This document shows positions 33,201-44,654 of a DNA stretch of 64,000 nucleotides, piece after piece (within the stretch, counting starts at the first letter, position 1; every line of letters starts with the position of its first letter). Source of the DNA: Pyrenopolyporus hunteri (Eukaryota > Ascomycota > Sordariomycetes > Xylariales > Hypoxylaceae); contig CADCXC010000009.1 in NCBI GenBank assembly GCA_902806595.1, positions 434,001 to 498,000 on the forward strand, given 5' to 3'. The translations under genes were made by a program, and so were the position numbers. A model generated the notes under the pieces. That model was not told where the DNA came from. It worked only from the letters and a program-made list of their open reading frames with translations, and did no database searches.

Positions 33201-36200
33201 ACTACGACCTCCTCGCAGAAGTAGAAGATACTGGGAAGATACCGGGAAGATACTGGGCGTACGATGGACTGTGCGGAGGTGGCGAGCGGACTTGAAGGTC
33301 CGGAGGAATCTGCTGACGACCCGGAAGGATTTTAGTCGAGAAGATTCGGAAAATCAGCCAGAGCTCCCTTATGTCCGGTTATGCCGGGAGTGAGGCCCGA
33401 ACTAGCTGTCGCGGGGGGCGAGGAAAAGTACTAGGAAGTCGTACTGTTTCTGCTGTTTCTGCTCTTTCTGCTGTTTCTGCGATGGTAGCCAATCCTCGAT
33501 TGTGCAATGCCGTTGTTCCCTTAATGAGCTAAGAGTTATCAATTACACCATGACACGACGGGTGAGCTCGGTGCACTCAGACTAGAAAAAATTTAAGAGA
33601 GCTGCCGTCTTGCATGCACAGTGATGCAACTCTCAACCGACCCCCCCGAGAGGGCAGTACGTACCCGATATTAGCGTTGTTAGTGGGTCTAAATGGCTCG
33701 CCACCCAATGAACACCTCTCAATCTGTTGGATGGGTCCGCTGAGTACATGTATGTACTGCGCGTACAGTATACCTATCGTCTCACTGTCATATGTAGGTA
33801 GGTACGTACATGTAACTCTGCATTCTACAGATATGGAAAATTTCAGAATTTACCAGATAATAAATTTATCTATGTATTTGGGGCCAACCGCCATTTGGAT
33901 CTTGCCCTTTCATATCCATCCAGTTCCCACTGCCGGGTTTTAATTTTTTACGCCTATCCTCTTATGTCAGTCGGCATTAGAAGGTTAGGCGGACAAGATA
34001 TAGGTAGGTAGCTTACCGTATATGCTGCTGAAATGCTCCGGGGTGGATCAACTATGTACAGGTATGTATTACAAAACGCTACCTGTACCCAATGGCGGAT
34101 TTACTAAACGCATACATGACACCAAAGGTTCCGGCTTAATCTTCTGCAGTATGATATCAGCCGCGATTGTACGCCACAGACACAACTGGAAGACAGGTAG
34201 TAGATGCTGGGTTCCTGGTAAGGGTTAACATGACCCTACGAAGTATATCACCTGGACTGGCGAAGTATTAGCCTCCAACGTTAAACAAAGTTTGGCAATG
34301 AGATTCATTACCAGATCATGATACCATGTTCCCGATTTTAATGGCTTTTTTTAATACAGGTATGATGAAAAAATGGTAAGGAGATGAGCTCATGAAATCA
34401 TCCATTGTTAGAGAATTGAATGCGGACATGTCCTGTTACTTGACAACGGTAGGTAAGTTCGCTACGAGGCCGTTCAAAAGACAGCGCGTCGAGAAAGTTC
34501 TCGCCTCTTTGTTAGCGGCAAGCCTGGCTGCAAAGAGGGAGCCTCGGCTGGGGGTTTTGGCTGAAAAGGGGTCCTTTTGCCGCGTCGCTTTCTGCATGAT
34601 AGTAAGAGAGCGGATATCAAAAGCCATGGCTCCTTCCAGGACTTCGTCCAGCTTATATATTTATATAGATACTTTAAGAGAAGTAATGAACTAAATTACG
34701 ATGATAACTCTCAAAGTTCTCGTTCAAGCCTCGACGACATCCTAATTAGTGCTTTCTAAAATTAAGCTCTCGCTCTCTCCCTCACAAAGCCTTGCTCGAA
34801 CGGGTTTAATTGGATGTGTAGCCCAATTAACATACCCTCGGTAGGTAGCTAGAGGAACGTCGGTTCTTTCGAAAAGCGTTTCGCGTCGCGGAAAAGATGG
34901 ATTTTCCGCTTTAACTGGCTACGACTTGATTGGGATGAAGTATAGCTGCAGGGTCTTGAGCGGCTCGCGGTTGCTGGGTCAAGCTGCTGAACATGAGGAG
35001 AAGTAAGGGCCAATCATTTATGTGAGATGTCGAGATCTCATCAGGAACGGGAGCTCTGAATGATCCAAGTGATGCGGAGTCTTAAGCTGCCGGTATGATT
35101 GGCCAGTTGGTGGGCTGACTGCCCGGCCAACCGTGGGATATCTCCAAGGATTATGTACACTATTGCATGTACCTAAGATGACGAAGAGGTCGGTAGGGTA
35201 CACGTAGGTAGTTCTCAAAGGAAGTCATTGGAGGCCGCATTCGAACTGTTCAAGGACAATATGAATAACAGCTCAACAATAAAGGCACGTAAGATTGAAG
35301 AAGTGAATATGTATTCGAGTATTCGAAGAGCGCGACTAACACATTCACCTGTTCCGAGAAAGAATTTAAACTTTACTCTATCCCCTCTAGGCTCCTAAAA
35401 TCCCACCTTTTTAAACTCTACATAGCGCATGCGTCGCGCGACATCGTTGTACATCACTACTTCTAGAACGCTAAGGAAGATCTAATGAGGTCATAGTTGG
35501 CGAATCCATACCACCACCTACTACCACCTACTACCTACGTACAGACATAAACATCCCGCAAGTGCCGATCACCGGGTCATCGCTCGTCGCTCGTCGCTAC
35601 GTAGCGTAAGTACCTACACATACATACATACACAGATACATACACAGATACATAACACGCAATCGACGGATCGAACGTACTCTTCTTAAACCTTTTTAGC
35701 AGCAACATCAATGCGCATCATCTGATCGACATTGGAGAAAAAAGAAAAGAACCCCGTATTGTACAATACCCTTAGATACAAGGTCCGACCAATAAGCGTC
35801 TCGCATTGCCTCGGGACAACAGGTCAAAGTACAATTCCCTCTCTTCTCGAGTTCCAATTCCGTCCCTCGTCCCTCGTCATTCGTCATTCGTCATCCCGCC
35901 AATCCATAAAGTTCCCCATCTTATTATTCCGCGAGAAACCCCAAGACATCCAACGGAGCCCCCAGATATCCAACCTAAAGTCCCCATCGCTTACATCTAA
36001 GCTTAGATATCGTAGATATCTACACGAGCTACACCCTCGAATCCCCGCGAGTGGTCTAAGTATAGGCCGTCTTTGTCGAGCGCCTGGACGCACAACCTAA
36101 GTCCGCCGTCGAAGCGTTGACCCGCGACCTTATCCCGTCCAACGTTCGCCGCATCAGCTGTCGAGCGAGAACTCTACGTTTCTATTAGAGACGGAAAGAA

Positions 36201-36258
36201 GAGAAAACAAGAGGAGAAAACAAGAGGAGCATACCCCGCGACCGAACTATTAGCAAGC
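33201..36258. other. 3-kb region with simple repeats; includes NCE102-like 5' leader
   Basis: No supportable gene. Simple repeats occur at 33223-33256 (GAAGATACTGG units), 33447-33481 (CTGTTTCTG units) and about 35620-35660 (ACATACAC/ACAGATACAT units). Overlapping opposite-strand frames at 34392-34694 carry no domain. The last 500-700 nt, with TCGTC and CATTCGTC repeats, is probably the promoter and 5' leader of the tetraspan gene. Confidence 0.5.
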
Positions 36259-36834
36259 ATGGAGACGATGATCAAGTCGGTGCTGCGCATCGTGCAGTTC
36301 CTTCTCGTCCTGCTCACCACGGCGCTCATCGGCAATGTCATAGCGAGCAACATCAGCGGCGCCGAGTCCGCTATTAACTTCATCATGTTCGTATGCGCGC
36401 TTTCGTGGTTGGCAGTACTGCACGGCTTAATCTCTCATTTCGTCACCGCTATCGCAATCCCCATCGTCGCCCTCGCCCTCGACAGCGCCGCGACCCTCTT
36501 CACTTTCATCGGCGCTATTGTGCTCTCCGCTAAATTACAGGCCGTGAACTGTTCTAATTTTGTAAGTTTTCTACTGTTCGCTCCCACCTAATAAGTCGCG
36601 ATGTCAACTTTATGCTAAACATTTCGATCTTGTTCCTAGGGACGCAAACCCAGCGACTACATCGCCTTCGGCTCCGCCGATAACGAGAAACGCTGCCGCG
36701 AGATCCAGGCTAGCATCGTATTTCTTTGGTTCCTCTTCGCCTCCCTAGCCGCTAGCCTCTTCTTCGTCTTGAAAGACATTCGGCGCGGTGGTGGTTCAGT
36801 CCGCGGTCCTAACATGTCCCAGATCGGCGTGTAG
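36259..36834 (+). CDS. NCE102: MARVEL-domain tetraspan protein, Nce102/Fhn1-like
   Basis: A plasma-membrane organiser: yeast Nce102 is needed for eisosome/MCC assembly and sphingolipid sensing. Exons are 36259-36561 and 36640-36834; 165 residues, close to the 173 of yeast Nce102. Joined in phase 0 (AATTTT|GTAAGT to TCCTAG|GGA). Four hydrophobic segments: about residues 10-30 (VQFLLVLLTTALIGNVIA), 40-60, 67-95 and 128-150 (SIVFLWFLFASLAASLFFVL). A short loop between the last two holds NEKRCREIQAS. The C-terminal MSQIGV resembles tails seen in fungal members. The gene has a long, repeat-rich leader. Paralogue assignment (Nce102 versus other MARVEL proteins) is less sure than the family. Confidence 0.85.
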
Positions 36835-37691
36835 GCTGCCGATCAGATCGACGACCACCATTTATCTCGGTTTGGGAGGGGGGCGTGCTATGATTTTATG
36901 AGTAGGTAATATATGCCGCGGCCAGGGGTCCAACTATTGAGTGTATGGCCAAGGGGTATGAGGACGCTACAACAACTAGGACGAGGACAGACTTGGCGTT
37001 ACGGTTCGCTTGTATGTTCGCGGGCAAGGTTCCCGAGGTGATTGATCCCCCGCGCAGGCGTAAAAAGGTTCCTCTAAATGGATCCGCTGGGATGGCGTGG
37101 GAGATGGGTTCCCGGAAGAAATTCCGTACGTCCGGATCGCATGGTCTTTGTCATGGTTGTTTACGTCAGGAATACGAAGCTCCGACTATGCGCAGGAAGA
37201 GAATAATCTCTATCTAGATTAATCGAGTATTTAGATAATCAAGATACCATTAGTGTATCTATAATATGAGTCCTTTTCCGGTCAGCCGACCCCTATTCAA
37301 CGTTGATTGTGTGCTTTTAAACATACGCATTCCAACCTCAACCCGGGTAACGCATCACGTTACTCCAGTGTTACAGGAATCGGTAGTAATACCATAAATT
37401 TGAATGAATGTAACTGATATATCCAGACTTCGGTCTTTCTTTTGTATGTAGAAATCTATTGACATCGAACACATTCCGTAAGCCGGAAAGTAACTAGAAA
37501 ATATTAGCTCTTGGTCCTAAGATTAGCTACTCTATAGGGTATTCCCTATGATGCTAACGGCCCGTATGCTAAGAATAAAGGGTAGTATATTATGCTAATC
37601 ACCTAAGGTTAAGTGTATATCTCCGTGAGCCAATCTGATGGTAGGCTAGAGTGTCTTTCTCTCTCATAGGATGTCTCTATATATGCTTTAT
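36835..37691. other. Spacer between convergent NCE102-like and MATE genes
   Basis: No gene recognised; the 90-codon frame at 36945-37217 starts close to the NCE102-like stop, has an irregular composition and is most likely 3' UTR. Confidence 0.5.
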
Positions 37692-39342
37692 TTACACTTC
37701 GCTACCCGCGGATACTTCCCCTGAAACAGAAGGGCAATCGTCTCCAACGTCGCCAATATCAAGTCTATCCAGTGCTTTATGGACCTCCTTATCCCATTTA
37801 CTCAGCCCAACGATCACCCACTCGAGGATTCCAACTAAGTATAGCGCGACACACTGTCCAATCCATAAACCTCGCAGACCCCATCCGTGAAAAGCGAGGT
37901 ATATGCCTGCCGGCAGCGCGCCACCGTAGTAGCTAAGTAGGTTCACGAGAGCGCCGACCCATTGTCTCCCCATACCCCTTAATACGCCACCACAGCTCCC
38001 GTTCAGCCCGTCGGCGATCTGGAATAGCGCAACAAACGGCATGACTTCCGCGACGAGTCGAACCACGCGGTCGTCGTTATTGAAGATCCTGCCAAAGACG
38101 TCTTTGGTCCCCATCAGGACAGTAAGGATTACGGCTCCGAGAATCGTAGACAGGATCGCAGCGCAGTGCGCAGCGCGCGCCGCCTCACGGGGCTTCTGCG
38201 CCCCAAGGAGGTTCCCGATCCGAGCTGAGGCGGCGACGCCAAGACCGAAGGGGATGGTGTTGATAACTTGGTCGGCGGTCATGATGACGGACTGCGCCGC
38301 GAGCGTGATCGTGCCCAATCTGCCGGCGGCTAGGGCGACGATCTCGAAAGCCCACCACTCCGTGCCCACGTGGACGACTCCTAAGAAAGCAAGGCGCGCG
38401 AAGGGCCAGAGGTTCGAGGCAGCGCGGCGAGGGGCAAGACCGCCCCAGCATTCGTGACCGCGTATGAAGGCGGAATATGCGACAAGCAATAGGAATGAGG
38501 CCCAGTATGAGATACCCGTCGCGAGGGGGGCGCCATAAAGACCCAAGCCAAATTTATAGATGAAGAGGTAATTGAGCAGAGCATTGAGCGGCGAGGTAAT
38601 AAGAAGGACGTAAGTTCCCGGTCGATATATCTCTTGCGCCTGCAAATACTTCTTCATTGATTCGAACCACACGTACCCCAACCCACCCGGGATCAGGATG
38701 TGTAGAAACTTGCTACCATCGACGCAGATGAACTCTTCTTGCCCGAGGGCCCGGAATAACGGTTCGGAGACGACCCATATCCCTGCTACGACGGCGTAGA
38801 ACATAGACAGTACTATTAATCCGCGCTGCAATAGGATCCCGAGGTCGTGCTTATCCTGTGAGCCTGTGAAGCTCGTCGACGCAAGGGTATCCAGAGCGGT
38901 CGTGCCGCCCATAGCGATCAGCCAGCCTGTGGCCATCGCAAACACTACATGTAAGGTTCCGTAGGTTAGTGGCTCGTTTCCTAAAATTCCCTAGGAGCAT
39001 AGAGCCGCGAATGCGTTCCAAGACAGTCCCCATGACCATGGAAAGCAGCCCTGGGCCTTACTTACTATAACAGAAGGCGGCTGTGGCTAGTGCTTCCGGA
39101 GAAAGGCGGCCAACTATTAAGACGGACACGGTCTGAAGGCTATTCTGGAGTGTATATGCTAGTATTACCGGAATCGATGCTTTCGTTAAGAGCCAAATTT
39201 CACTCAGCCATTGTCGGTATTGTAGGGTTCGCCTCGGCGTATCGCTAGAGGCTATTTTCGGTAGAAGCGCGGTCAACTCGTCGTCGAACTGGTTATAGAG
39301 AGACACAGGGGTCGAGGCTGTAGACGACAGCTCATCAGCCAT
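37692..39342 (-). CDS. MATE-family efflux transporter
   Basis: A multidrug and toxic-compound extrusion antiporter, similar to yeast Erc1-type proteins. Minus-strand exons 39066-39342 and 37692-38944, with a 121-nt intron, give 509 residues. The splice (TTATA|GTAAGT to TGTAG|TG) restores CYMFAMATGWLIAMGGTTALDTLAS, the strongly conserved segment in fungal MATE proteins. About 12 hydrophobic segments are visible, with typical loops FTGSQDKHDLGILLQRG and GGVLRGMGRQW. The N-terminal about 50 residues are cytosolic and acidic. The C-terminus ends in an acidic tail. The substrate and the membrane (vacuole or plasma) cannot be told from sequence. An internal Met at 38945-38940 is not a real start. 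Confidence 0.93.
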
Positions 39343-39810
39343 TGCGAAGTAAATACAGGATTGGGGCCGAAGTTAGGTTAAAGATGTTTTGGGCAGATCA
39401 TGTATACGCAATTGGGGCGGTCTTATCTGTTTAAGTTCGTAAAGTACGGTGAATACCCAGGAGTCGTCTACATACTCCTAGTCCTACTACATTGGATGGT
39501 AGATTCCGCCCATATCCCAGAAGCGAAGGGTAAACGTTATGAAGTCCTGGCTTTTTACACGATTGTATACCGCTACGAGACTAATACTATTTCTAATATG
39601 CACCTATTCATACGTAATCACCCATCTACATTGTTATCAATTGTTAACTATAAGAAAGCGTCCCGCAGCGAGTCTTAGGTTGACCATATTCCCATACCCT
39701 ATATCCTGAGGAAAAGATCGGCACCGTCTACATCGTGGGGTATGGAAGTATGGAACCCAACGACCAATGGGCGATCTAACGACCCGTAGTCTGTTGTATA
39801 AAAATTCGTG
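39343..39810. other. Promoter side of MATE gene and left flank of AT-rich element
   Basis: No gene recognised. The composition is ordinary until about 39810, where the inverted-repeat element begins. Confidence 0.5.
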
Positions 39811-39844
39811 ATGTACAAATCGTGTCCAGGAAGTCTTCGTACAC
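39811..39844 (+). repeat. Left terminal inverted repeat (34 bp)
   Basis: Begins ATGTACAAATCGTGTCC and ends CTTCGTACAC. It matches the reverse complement of 40668-40701 at 33 of 34 positions (G versus A at the 14th base). Confidence 0.92.
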
Positions 39845-40667
39845 TTTAATATTATACACTTTACATTTAAACATTTATAACTCAACCATTTCTAAATTAA
39901 ATCGAATGAAAATTTATATATAATTAATTCTACGTGTTTCAAATATAGATTTAATTTTTTCGAATTTCTAAAACGTATATTTATAATGTTATAAAATGAT
40001 TAACGTTTTATTTTTAATAATAAAATTTTTAATATTTTACACCGTAAATAATAACCGTAATGAACTATTTTTAAAAGATTAAAAATATTTATAATTTAAT
40101 TTAATCATCGAATAATTTAAATAGAAAATTTCGAAGATTTTTATTAACGGTTTATATTTTTAATAAAATGTTAAATATATATTATATTTTAATAATATAT
40201 TTTATTTTTCATTTTTATTTTAACGAAACTTTTACTTTTCGCCGGGAAACTTTTATATTATATTTAAGACTTTATTTTACGTTTAAAAATAAAATTTTAA
40301 AAATAATTAACTTAAATTTATACGATATTTTAATATTAATAAAAACCTTTTAAATTTATTTTTAAATATTTATTATTAACTTTTAAATAATAAAAATTAT
40401 ATTAATAAAAACTTTAAATTTTATATAATTTTATAATAATTATAATTTTATATATAACGTATTAAATTAAAAGTTATTTACGATTAAAGTTTTATTAATA
40501 AAAATAAAACAACGTATTTTTATTTTTATCTTTTTTAAAAATATAATTATTTTTATAAAAACCATACCGTTAAAACCAGTTAACTTTACTCTATTTAATA
40601 AAATTCATTCCAGATTTATAACGTTTAAAAGGGTGGAGTTATGAATTTTTATATTTAAAAAGGTTAG

Positions 40668-40701
40668 GTGTACGAAGACTTCCTGGATACGATTTGTACA
40701 T
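40668..40701 (-). repeat. Right terminal inverted repeat (34 bp)
   Basis: Begins GTGTACGAAGACTTCC and ends GATTTGTACAT; inverted copy of the left repeat with a single mismatch. Confidence 0.92.
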
Positions 40702-42319
40702 ATAGCAAGCCGAATAAGATGCCACACAGATAAACGTCAGATTCCGTCTATGGCAGACGGCGGGCCTACCGCGGAAAACAGCTAGGGGTCACACAATTGA
40801 GCCTCTCGATTTGTCAATCTCGTCCCTGCCAAGAGATGACGATGATAGACGCCGCATTTTAGTTGACATGTACGCTGCAAAGCGCCGCCGCCGCCGTTTT
40901 ATCATAGGTTACTTACATGTGGGTATTATCTGAGACCAATTAGTATCGAGTAATGAGTTGGCATTACATTGATATCGGGAGTCGGTAGTGTTGTGGTATT
41001 ATACTATGAATTTACTAATGCATATTGCATACAGCGAGGAGGCCAATGATATATGGGCTGGGAGTGCCTATCAATTAGTATGTACATCAGAAGGTGAGTG
41101 ACAATGGAACTCGTACACATAGGATAGATACTGAAGTTCCCACAGAAGACAGAGTGATAATTATCAAGCAGTGACATCGCATATCTACCCCTTATCAGAC
41201 GTGCTATGCGAATTATCTTGCCTCAAATTTGAGGAATAATCGCGTTTAATCATATCGAGTTTCCTTTTCTTACGATATACTACTTATACCGGCTGAGGCG
41301 CGTCGGCGGGGTGAGCTCTGAGCGTATTATTTTGACTAGGGAGTTAAGGATAGAACCCTAAACATAGAGATACAGCAGTCAGTCGCATATGCCCGACTTG
41401 TAGTCCGGATGAACGTATCGTACCTCCTCGCTCTTCAAAACGATTTACTGATCTCCTAGTTATATGTATGTTACACCGACCCAAGCCACGAGCTTCAGTT
41501 AAGGGGGAACTATTTTTTGGCAATATCGGTTATGATGCAATTCTTTGGTGGATGGATATGCTCAGTGATGAGGTCTAGGGCTGTGCCGACCCCCCTTATA
41601 TAGCCAGAAGGCAAATACTATGAAAAGTTCCTGAGTAGTAGTGCGGTGAACCCAATGTAATACCAGCCTTCATTCCCTATATCTATATCTATATCAATAT
41701 CCAACGTGCTTCATATAATGCCGGTTAGTATCTACATAACATTATAGGGCGTTCTGCACTCAAACAAACCGCAAAAGTAGAATACAATTCGATCACGCAT
41801 GCTCTACCCTATTCAGTATATACCCAAAGTCCAAGCCGGGTATAGACCCGAGGTTCACCGTGTCGTACTCGAATATAAAAATCGAGTGAAGATCACCTTA
41901 GGAACGAGGCTACAAATATGTACATCTACAGTCTTTATGCTAACATTAGCCATACGAAGCAAGGCATTATCCGAAAAAATGAGGTAAGGCACTCGAATGA
42001 GAGGATATGATCGGCTCACCCGTACTTATGGTAACCGGACAGGGAATATTGGGAGCGAGGAATCCTAATACCCCGAGATACCCTAGATCAACGGCAGGCT
42101 AAATGTAGTGACCTCCACAATTCGACGGAGAATTCTAGATTATTTCGGGCGAAATAAACGTCGGATTACCGAAAAGTCCTTATTACGGCACTATAACTTA
42201 TTAAATGTCTGTTTCCTTTTGGCTCTTAAATAAGGATGTTGTCCCGTCGCATAGATTATAGGCCCGCCGACTACAGTTATACCTCGCCCAGCTGAAGGAG
42301 TGCTGAGGGGAAGCGCATC
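40702..42319. other. 1.6-kb spacer upstream of the GH43 gene
   Basis: No gene recognised. A CTATAT microsatellite lies near 41680-41700. The last few hundred bases should hold the GH43 promoter. Composition returns to ordinary directly after the right inverted repeat. Confidence 0.5.
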
Positions 42320-44233
42320 ATGAAGTTCTTATTGCTGTTGAGCGCCCACCTGGCATTCCTCTCATCTCTGGCCCTGTCTACGGTGGTGAGGCTAGAAAAC
42401 TCCACCTATTACAACCCTGTGTTGCCGGGTTGGCATTCAGATCCATCGTGCACTCAGGTGGACGGGACTTTCTTCTGTGCGACATCGACCTTCATATCAT
42501 TCCCCGGAATTCCGATATATTCATCCAAGGACTTAATAAACTGGAAGTTGGTCAGCCATGCTTGGAACCGCGAGAGCCAGCTCCCAGGGGTCAGTTGGAA
42601 TACGACCGGTCAGCAGGACGGCATGTACGCGCCGACTCTGCGCTACCGCGACGGGCAGTTCTACGTTATCTGCGAGTATCTCGGTCTCCCTAACGGGATT
42701 ATAGGCGTAGTATTCAAGTCGGATAACCCCTTCAGCGACGCGGCTTGGAGTGATCCGGTTACTTTTCGGACGAATAATATCGACCCGGATTTGTTTTGGG
42801 ATGACGATAGCAAGGCCTATGTGGCCACTCAGAGTATTATCCTTCAGGAGATCAATCTAGAGACGGGTGAGCTTAGCCAACCGCCTATTAGCCTCGTATG
42901 TAGCATGTGGAATTCCTTTCTTCTTTTTCGACCTGTCCAGATCGTTACGATCTTCTAGTTAAGCTGACTCAGGGGGTGTCCCCTGGGTATGCTTAGATAT
43001 CTTAAACTCTTTGCCTGGAGGAAATTTTGCTAACCCATATTATGAAAGTGGAATGGGACCGGAGGGGTATGGCCTGAAGGTCCCCATCTATATAAGAAAG
43101 ATGGTTGGTACTATTTAATGATAGCTGAAGGTGGTACTGCGACGGACCACTCAATCACGATCGCCCGGTCTCGTAATCTAACCGGCCCTTACGAAGCTTA
43201 TGAGGACAACCCAATTCTGACGAACCGCGGTACGAATGAGTATTTCCAGACTGTTGGTCACGGAGACCTGTTCCAAGACCCTGAAGGGAATTGGTGGGGT
43301 ATGGCTTTGGCGACTCGCTCAGGTCCAGAATTTGAGATCTACCCGATGGGACGCGAAGCGGTGCTCTTCCCGGCAACATGGGAGGAGGGCGAATGGCCCG
43401 TATTGCAGCCGGTTCGAGGCAAAATGAGCGGATGGCCGTTACCTCCGGCTAACCGAGAGGTCCCTGGAGACGGCCCCTTTAACTCGGACCCCGACTCATA
43501 TGACTTCGAGCAAGGAACGGCTATTCCGCGCAATCTGGTACATTGGCGCGTGCCCCGAGAAGGTGCATTCTCTGTGACCGATAACGGCCTGAAAGTTGTG
43601 CCTAGCCGGAACAATTTGACAGGGACGCCCTTATCCCAGACGACCCCCGAGCTCAGTGGCCAGCGGGGCCTGTCTTTCATCGGTCGGCGCCAGACTGACA
43701 CTCTATTCACCTTCGACGTTGACTTGACTTTCAACCCACAGCAAGTCGGCCAGGAGGCCGGGGTGACGGTCTTCCTCACACAAGTCAGCCATATCGATCT
43801 AGGCGTGGTATTGCTCACCGCCGACTCAACCTGTTCCTGTAGATTGTGTAGGAAGCGAGATGATAAGACGCAACTGGCGTTCCGGTTCCGGGCTGAGGGA
43901 ACCGGTGTTCCCCCTGAGCCAAAGACCGTTGCCGTGCCAGAGGACTGGCTTGCGGGGCCCATCCGGCTCCAAATTGAGGCGGCCAACGCAACGCACTACA
44001 ATTTTGCTGCTATGCCAGCTGCGGACCCAGATTCCAGCATCATCATCGGCACGGCGTCCGCTGGCCTGGTGAGTGGTGGTAATGGCTCCTTCGTCGGGAG
44101 CCTGGTCGGAGTCTACGCAACTTGCAATGGAGCGGGGGTGGGCGTGGAATGTCCGGAGGGTGGAAATGCGTATTTTAACCGTTGGAGATATTCTGGTGTT
44201 GGTCAATATATCTCGAAAACGGAGGTGATATAA
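42320..44233 (+). CDS. Secreted GH43 glycosidase (beta-xylosidase/arabinofuranosidase type)
   Basis: A plant cell wall-degrading enzyme acting on xylo- or arabino-oligosaccharides. Exons are 42320-42895 and 43049-44233, with a 153-nt intron; 586 residues. The signal peptide is MKFLLLLSAHLAFLSSLALS. The five-bladed propeller starts at YYNPVLPGWHSDPSC with catalytic base Asp41. The pKa-modulating Asp is D155 in NNIDPDLFW. The splice (CCTC|GTATGT to GAAAG|TGG) restores WNGTGGVWPEGPHLY, carrying the acid Glu202. After about residue 370 comes a concanavalin-like C-terminal domain (GLSFIGRRQTDTLFTFDVDL), as in GH43 subfamilies with a beta-xylosidase C-terminal domain. A Cys-rich loop (STCSCRLCRK) at about 498-507 is unusual for that domain. 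Confidence 0.93.
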
Positions 44234-44654
44234 ATATGAAGACCGGAGTTAACACATACAACATAACGATTACACTCCTATTCTTGCCTGATCGAGGCCT
44301 CATTGCATTTTCATTATAATTATGCTTCTATACTGACATTTCTCTCACTTATAGGGTCTAACTCGCATGGGATTGGTCATTTGATTGGTATCTGTTAAGT
44401 CCTCGCACCTAGTCAAAACCGCAGGAATATCTCGACGGCCGTTATAACGCAAGACAGATAATAACTCGTCCCATGTATAGTATAGGCTACGCATAAAACT
44501 GCCACATATGACTCAACTCGCATTAGAATATCATCTAGGAAATAGTATTACCGTTGGCGGTTATCGGTCATTTAGAGCCATCGCTCCCCATTGGAAGCTC
44601 ACTAGACCAAGTTAGTCATATTGCTCTAAACTTATTCAATGCGGGAATGGATGC
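44234..44654. other. Convergent spacer, no gene
   Basis: Separates the stops of the GH43 gene and the minus-strand STAND-type protein gene. Nothing recognised. Confidence 0.55.

Larger units (their letters stand above)
39811..40701. mobile_element. AT-rich inverted-repeat element (candidate RIP-mutated transposon or MITE)
   Basis: An 891-bp block bounded by 34-bp terminal inverted repeats that differ at one position. Between them the DNA is extremely AT-rich: in 39901-40140 I counted 35 G or C in 240 bases. No transposase frame survives; stops are everywhere. If TA is the target duplication, the ends would begin at CAAATCG on each side, which would fit Tc1/mariner- or Fot1/pogo-like ends, but this is inference. 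The AT bias fits repeat-induced point mutation of a formerly repeated element, with the TIRs surprisingly less altered. It lies between the MATE and GH43 genes in a gene-poor stretch. Confidence 0.75.

Noticed and set aside
34392..34694. 100-codon plus-strand frame with a 63-codon opposite frame
   Set aside because: Frames overlap on both strands without any domain; no splice partners found.
36945..37217. 90-codon frame after the NCE102-like gene
   Set aside because: Basic, irregular composition, no domain; most likely 3' UTR.
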